Below are positions 33,301-36,349 of a stretch of DNA of 36,349 bases, one piece after another. The stretch comes from Desulfobulbaceae bacterium (GTDB lineage: Bacteria > Desulfobacterota > Desulfobulbia > Desulfobulbales > Desulfocapsaceae), in assembly GCA_004796425.1 (NCBI GenBank), contig QZLB01000164.1, positions 1 to 36,349 of the forward strand, given 5' to 3'. The position numbers and the translations under genes are program-made. The first letter of the stretch is position 1. Each line of letters opens with the position of its first letter. The notes under the pieces are model-generated. The model was not told where the DNA came from. It searched no databases and saw nothing but the letters and a program-made list of their open reading frames with translations.

Positions 33301-33372
33301 GCAATAATCGCCAAACCATTTGTCAAAGACACGCTGGCCAAAATGGTCAGGACAGTGTTAGATGGTTCATAG
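30340..33372 (+). CDS. Cytoplasmic hybrid kinase: receiver, PAS repeats, kinase, receiver
   Basis: 1010 residues with no membrane segment. Order: N-terminal receiver (VEDNLIVAEDL, Asp57 in LILMDIQLG, VVKPFKEND); about four PAS domains (130-620, e.g. ESIGDGVITTDRSGRVLYLN and SSDAVFMIDPESLDVLDAND); HisKA with NLAGGIAHDFNNIL (His652); ATPase (NLCTNGAQAM, VSDTGKGIPD, KGTGIGLSVI); and a C-terminal receiver (Asp942 in VVSDVTMPEL). It overlaps the upstream HisKA_2 kinase, which probably phosphorylates the first receiver; the phosphate could then modulate the kinase core. No DNA-binding output domain is present, so a further partner is expected elsewhere. It runs to 30 bp from the convergent DUF1499 gene. 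Confidence 0.9.
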   Translation: MQPFSSTILIVEDNLIVAEDLRNRLNRMGYGVVGTAKNGSLAISMAREKKPDLILMDIQLGTGVSGIEAAKSIKAESSIPIIFLTAYSDDETIEQAKTAEPYGFVVKPFKENDLRSIIEVALYKQRADSEIIENRQWLETTLESIGDGVITTDRSGRVLYLNPVAQELTGWTIEEAHGKPLKNVFHIVDEDSGREQESVVDRVLHANGIIGLVNHTELISREGKKISIADSGAPIRDDNGEIVGVVIVFSDQTDRREAHQALEQNEKKLRQLFNSNPSATFVWERVEDDFKLVEVNAAAEKITDGRASTFIGMMASDIYSDLPLMQQKLDECYQSETPIEFEHHYQNRNQRTYDWIQFKIAPAPPARLLLYADVINEKKKAALALQEEQKRSQQYFEVAEVMMLVLDPKGSIAHINPKGCQILGFQEDEIVGSNWFDRFIPPTNRAQVKAVFQQVMSGDLKPVLHYVNPIIDKTGSLRTIEWHNSLLYDEQDNISGVFSSGRDVTETQQYHKALEESEARYRALFKSSSDAVFMIDPESLDVLDANDRATQLYGYDHNTLLKMKVTELSAEPTKTREAVGSERETIIPLRYHRKADKTVFPVEITASYVDLGGKRINISTIRDISEIKEFQLKLQQAQKMESIGNLAGGIAHDFNNILSSIIGFSQLAMDNTEPGSSIKDDLQEIFQASMRAKELVNQILTFARKSDEEKVILNINDLAQETLTFIRSSLPSSIKIDADISSTYSILASASHIHQVIMNLCTNGAQAMEKDGGTLTITVSNYTSNETPPPGLEHLQPGKYIQIEVSDTGKGIPDTIIDSIFEPYYTTKDIGKGTGIGLSVIHGIVQEYNGDISVVSKVGKGSTFRVLLPATTDKATSKPEKKKDLPGGSERVLFVDDEASVVKLGMRMLAKLGYQVDGETSSLAALERFRQSPERYDLVVSDVTMPELTGIKLIPKLREIRPEIPVILCTGYSSQVSEQDGVLAGANAIIAKPFVKDTLAKMVRTVLDGS

Positions 33373-33401
33373 CCCAGAACACCCATCTTAAGGATTATCG
33401 A

Positions 33402-33881
33402 TTATCCATCGCTTACCTCAAGCAGCTGCCTGATCCGCTCGACACGCTTGCGGTTTACCCCCAGATCGGAATAGCCGATTCTCGATGCGGATCGTACGTG
33501 TACGGTAGTCAGCCGATCACTACTCTCAGGAAAATAAAACTCCAGATCATCAACAAACCGAAACAGTCTTGAACGCGCTTCTGCCCGGATATAGTGATCT
33601 TCAACAATGGTAACGGTAACACGCTCCAGTTTTTTGAGCACCGCTACTATTTTCTCTTGTACCGCAACATCAGAGCCGCTCACCATCAGGGGCTCAATGA
33701 AATGGTCCTGCTGAGATGACTGACTATTGACACAATTTGGTTTATTGGAACATTCATCCAATCGATTTTTGTTACTTGCCATATTTTCCAGAGTCCCACT
33801 ACAGGCTGAAATTAAGAAGAGACCAACGATTATCAGAGACCAGTTACGATTGGTTGCGGTTATACGAGGCCCACCTCTCAT
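33402..33881 (-). CDS. DUF1499-family lipoprotein
   Basis: 159 residues. A signal sequence with lipobox LISAC makes Cys27 the lipidated residue. DUF1499 features follow: CSNKPNCVNSQ, then FVDDLEFYF and TTVHVRSASRIGYSDLG with the Asn-Arg-Lys/Arg-Val ending. It would be anchored to a membrane facing the periplasm; the function of the family is unknown. GAGGAG lies 9 nt before ATG. The gene is convergent with the hybrid kinase and is followed by no gene on its own strand within 100 bp. Confidence 0.87.
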   Translation of the reverse strand: MRGGPRITATNRNWSLIIVGLFLISACSGTLENMASNKNRLDECSNKPNCVNSQSSQQDHFIEPLMVSGSDVAVQEKIVAVLKKLERVTVTIVEDHYIRAEARSRLFRFVDDLEFYFPESSDRLTTVHVRSASRIGYSDLGVNRKRVERIRQLLEVSDG

Positions 33882-34006
33882 TAGTAAAACTCCTCTTATT
33901 CGATTTCGGATCTGCTATTCCAGAAATCATGAGCTATTATTCACGACTGCTCCAACCCCGCAATTTTGGGCGACACGATAAATGATGGTGCCGGCAACAA
34001 CCGCTG

Positions 34007-34447
34007 TTACTCAGGCGGAAGACCCTGCCGAGCACCGGCCTTGAGCAGGGATGTGTGATAATGTGCAGCTTTTTCAGTCATGAATCGGAATTCTATCACT
34101 CCTTTCATCTTCGGAGAAAATTCAGCAGACTCAAACGCAACCGACAGGGTATGCTCAGCTGGGAGCGCGATATATAAGTGGGCCAACTTCGGATCGTTAA
34201 GCGAAATATTTATCTGCCTCTTGCCAAAAGTATAGCAAATCAATCGTACCTTCGTAATACCCAGAAAACCGATAAACCCTTCCTTGCGAAAACGATATCG
34301 CATTCCCGGTCCGCTCACTTTATTGGTGACAAACCACCCCCGTATTCCCTCCTCAAGCAAGACAATCCCTTCCTGCTCAAGCGTGTGGCGAAGACTTTTC
34401 GGAACCGTACCGGGCTTAAAGATGCGATGCAGTAGTGTTTTTAGCAT
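34007..34447 (-). CDS. Conserved-looking protein of unknown function
   Basis: 146 residues from the ATG at 34447 (MLKTLLHRIFKPGT); a start 90 nt earlier would overlap the upstream polyferredoxin gene and adds an unlikely segment, though neither has a strong ribosome binding site. The body is mostly short strands with aromatic and basic residues (GFIGFLGITKVRLICYTFGK, HLYIALPAEHTLSVAFE) and could be a PH-like barrel. No family is recognised. It lies 34 bp after the polyferredoxin stop, probably in its operon. Confidence 0.6.
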   Translation of the reverse strand: MLKTLLHRIFKPGTVPKSLRHTLEQEGIVLLEEGIRGWFVTNKVSGPGMRYRFRKEGFIGFLGITKVRLICYTFGKRQINISLNDPKLAHLYIALPAEHTLSVAFESAEFSPKMKGVIEFRFMTEKAAHYHTSLLKAGARQGLPPE

Positions 34448-34481
34448 GATCACGATCAGCCAGCTGTTTTTATAGCGTACA

Positions 34482-35207
34482 TCAACGCATACGATACGTG
34501 ATTGCATCGTTTGGACAACCATCGACACAACGGCCACAAAGTATGCACTCTTGATTTTCCATTTTTTCCCTTTCTACCATCTCCTCAACCTCAAGGCTCA
34601 TGGGGCAATGATCGGTACAAGTATGACAATGGATACACTGTTCGCTCGCCGCTCGTAACTGTAGCGAAGGGTAGCCAAAGACATTGCGAATCGATCTTCC
34701 AATTATCATGAATGGTGCCATCCAACACAGGTGATGACAGAAGGAGCGCTTGCCAAAAACCAGGCCAGGTATGACAATCAGGATAAAGAGAATCAGATTA
34801 TAGGTAATAAAGGACTGCAGGTCATAAATGGAGAGACCGTAGTGGGTCTGGTAGAAAAAGTCGATTTTTTTGTACCCACCCGTTTTTATGGTCAGATAGA
34901 TGATTGCACTCAGCCACGGAACCCATATCAACCACTTGAGGATATTACCTCTTTTTACCCGCTTATCCTGCGCCAGAAACAGCGCCTCCTGACACCCTGC
35001 CGCAGGACAGAGCCAGCCGCAAAAACCACGGCCCACCACCAGAGCCGAAATAAAGAGCAGAAAAAAGATCACCAGGGAACCATTTATGGTTCCCTCACCG
35101 CTCGCCATTATTACCAGTGCGGGAGAGAGGTAATAGAAGAAGACGGGAAAGAGAAAAAAAGAAACAAGAATCAAGCCATTTCGGATGCGCTGCCGTTTTG
35201 TTGTCAT
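34482..35207 (-). CDS. NapH/CcoG-like membrane polyferredoxin
   Basis: 241 residues with four to five membrane segments. Two membrane Cys motifs, GRGFCGWLCPAAGC (about 60-73) and RSFCHHLCWMAP, are typical of the NapH/NosR-like 4Fe-4S family. The C-terminus has two ferredoxin sites, CIHCHTCTDHCP and CILCGRCVDGCP. It would pass electrons between the quinone pool and a soluble or periplasmic partner. No nitrate, nitrous oxide or methylamine genes are near, so the partner is unknown. A good promoter lies 50-80 bp upstream; the ribosome binding site is weak (CTGGAAAA). Confidence 0.85.
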   Translation of the reverse strand: MTTKRQRIRNGLILVSFFLFPVFFYYLSPALVIMASGEGTINGSLVIFFLLFISALVVGRGFCGWLCPAAGCQEALFLAQDKRVKRGNILKWLIWVPWLSAIIYLTIKTGGYKKIDFFYQTHYGLSIYDLQSFITYNLILFILIVIPGLVFGKRSFCHHLCWMAPFMIIGRSIRNVFGYPSLQLRAASEQCIHCHTCTDHCPMSLEVEEMVEREKMENQECILCGRCVDGCPNDAITYRMR

Positions 35208-35258
35208 TGGTGGTTTTCCAGGCGACCGGTTGCAGGTTAAACTGATAATTTACAGGCG

Positions 35259-35287
35259 ATTATACTATGGTCTATGGCCTTGGCCAA
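35259..35287 (-). promoter_or_regulatory. Promoter of the polyferredoxin gene
   Basis: On the minus strand TTGGCC (35282-35287) is followed after 17 bp by TATAAT (35259-35264), about 50 nt before the polyferredoxin ATG. TTGGCCAA at the -35 is also a palindrome. Confidence 0.55.
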
Positions 35288-35406
35288 AAACATTCAGCGC
35301 TGTTCAGAAATTTTTTTCTTTTGGAGGTACAGGAACGGGGGGAGTAACGGTTAAACCGCTCCTGATATCTGGATGTGGCGCAACAACTCACCCTAATGAC
35401 AAATCT

Positions 35407-36349
35407 TCAACTCCGCAAATGATTCTGTACCGCTTCAATCAGCACACCATAGGTGATCGGTTTGTGAATCACCTGCTGAACCCCTTTTGCCAGCACGGCC
35501 TTTGTATCAAGGATATCGCTATGTCCCGTACAGATGATTATCGGTATCTCCTGATCCAGCTCACGCATCTGCATGGCAAGTTCTTCACCGGTCATACCCG
35601 GCATGGTTTGATCGGTGATCACAAGCGCATAGTGAGAGGGTGCGTTCCTGAACAGTTCCAACGCCTCGTCAGGTTTGAGTGTGGTAACGACCTGGTAACT
35701 GTTCTTTTCCAACTGTCTTTTCATGACTTTACAGATAGACTGTTCGTCATCAACAACCAGGATCTGCCCTTTTCCGCCTATGGACTGAAACTGGTCATGG
35801 TGCTCAACCGCCTCTTCACTGTTATCGGGAGGTGCTCCCGTATCATCGGCCACCGGTAGATTTACCGTGAACGTGCTGCCCATACCAATACTTGAGTTCA
35901 CCCCAATTTCACCACTATACCGCTCAACAATGCCATGAACTGCCGCCAACCCCAGACCGGTACCGGAGCCAAGCTCTTTCGTCGTGAAATACGGGTCAAA
36001 GATGTACTTCAGTATCTCGGGTTCTATACCTGTTCCGGTATCACTAATCGCTAAACAGACATATTCTCCCGGCTTCAGGGTATTGAACTGTTCCTGGTTA
36101 TCATTGCTCACCCGTATGGAGTTCAACCGAATGGTGATCCTTCCTTTCTGCTGGTCCAAGGCGTGTAATGCGTTGGTGGTGAGGTTGAGTACGATTTGAT
36201 GGAGACCAGTGGAATCTGCAAAAACAGGTTTGCATGAAGATGAGATATCATCGACAATTTCTACCGTTTGCGGGATCGTTGCGCGAAGCATACTGACACT
36301 ATCCCGAACGATCTGCACGATATCAACCGGCTCAAGTGTTCGTTCATCC
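35407..36349 (-). CDS. Hybrid histidine kinase, 5' end outside the window
   Basis: At least 313 residues; the frame stays open to the right edge (DERTLEPVDI...), so the ATG and the HisKA domain lie beyond it. Visible are the ATPase domain (LHQIVLNLTTNALHALDQQ, SDTGTGIEPE, GSGTGLGLAAVHGIV) and a C-terminal receiver (VVDDEQSICKVM, TDQTMPGMTGEELA with the phospho-Asp, KPITYGVLIE). The layout resembles the C-terminal half of the 30.3-33.4 kb kinase. Signal and output are unknown. Confidence 0.9.
   Translation of the reverse strand, partial: DERTLEPVDIVQIVRDSVSMLRATIPQTVEIVDDISSSCKPVFADSTGLHQIVLNLTTNALHALDQQKGRITIRLNSIRVSNDNQEQFNTLKPGEYVCLAISDTGTGIEPEILKYIFDPYFTTKELGSGTGLGLAAVHGIVERYSGEIGVNSSIGMGSTFTVNLPVADDTGAPPDNSEEAVEHHDQFQSIGGKGQILVVDDEQSICKVMKRQLEKNSYQVVTTLKPDEALELFRNAPSHYALVITDQTMPGMTGEELAMQMRELDQEIPIIICTGHSDILDTKAVLAKGVQQVIHKPITYGVLIEAVQNHLRS

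Noticed and set aside
33388-33406. GGATTATCGATTATCC between the convergent hybrid kinase and DUF1499 genes
   Set aside because: Imperfect palindrome with two mismatches and no T-run; not convincing as terminator or operator.
35185-35859. 224-codon plus-strand ORF across the polyferredoxin promoter
   Set aside because: Mostly antisense to the partial hybrid kinase; crosses a good minus-strand promoter and has no family features.

Overview
The window reads as chromosomal DNA of an anaerobic, respiring Gram-negative bacterium, most likely a member of the Desulfobacterota (former Deltaproteobacteria). This is an inference from gene content: an Etf-linked membrane FeS oxidoreductase, many CxxCxxC ferredoxin-type proteins, anaerobe-style acyl-CoA oxidation genes, an exosortase with a PEP-CTERM substrate, and PAS-rich hybrid kinases. 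No rRNA, tRNA, CRISPR array, prophage or insertion sequence was seen.

Left third (1-15.9 kb), fatty-acid oxidation. On the minus strand lie the electron outlet (an NarI/HdrD-like Etf:quinone oxidoreductase followed by etfB, cut by the window edge), a second operon (metallo-hydrolase, hotdog thioesterase, acyl-CoA dehydrogenase, unusual FeS protein) and a fadD-fadN-fadA-fadE operon whose last three genes match Bacillus subtilis fadNAE in order, domain layout and length. A MerR-family regulator is divergent from the oxidoreductase. TTTACGTAAA-type operators sit inside the 17-bp spacers of the oxidoreductase and fadD promoters and next to the regulator's own promoter. This suggests one small regulon in which the MerR protein represses acyl-CoA oxidation and its electron outlet. 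A DUF554 membrane protein is inserted between the regulator and these genes.

Middle (16.4-24.1 kb). After a 0.6-kb gap come a small membrane protein, a C_GCAxxG_C_C-type protein and thyA. Next is a tightly coupled five-gene minus-strand operon: a secreted VIT/VWA protein with a C-terminal VPEP/transmembrane/basic sorting signal, an exosortase with Cys/Arg/His catalytic residues, a CreB-like response regulator, a CreC-like sensor kinase, and an exported Sel1-repeat protein. Upstream are four TTCAC/TTCAT half-sites spaced exactly 11 bp apart. They match the E. coli CreB box (TTCAC-N6-TTCAC) and are placed like a Pho box relative to a -10 element. I read this as a self-regulated, dedicated surface-sorting system, and it is the most interesting item in the window.

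Right third (24.1-36.3 kb). A plus-strand operon encodes an ALDH7-type semialdehyde dehydrogenase, a lysine 6-dehydrogenase/saccharopine dehydrogenase-like enzyme and a GlcG/HbpS-like protein, probably for lysine catabolism through 2-aminoadipate semialdehyde. It is followed by an unannotated 47-residue minus-strand ORF whose ribosome binding site lies in a hairpin, and by an AraC-type regulator. Then come a membrane HisKA_2 kinase overlapping a 1010-residue hybrid kinase (probable phosphorelay), a DUF1499 lipoprotein, an uncharacterised protein, a NapH-like polyferredoxin with its own promoter, and the 3' part of another hybrid kinase running off the window.
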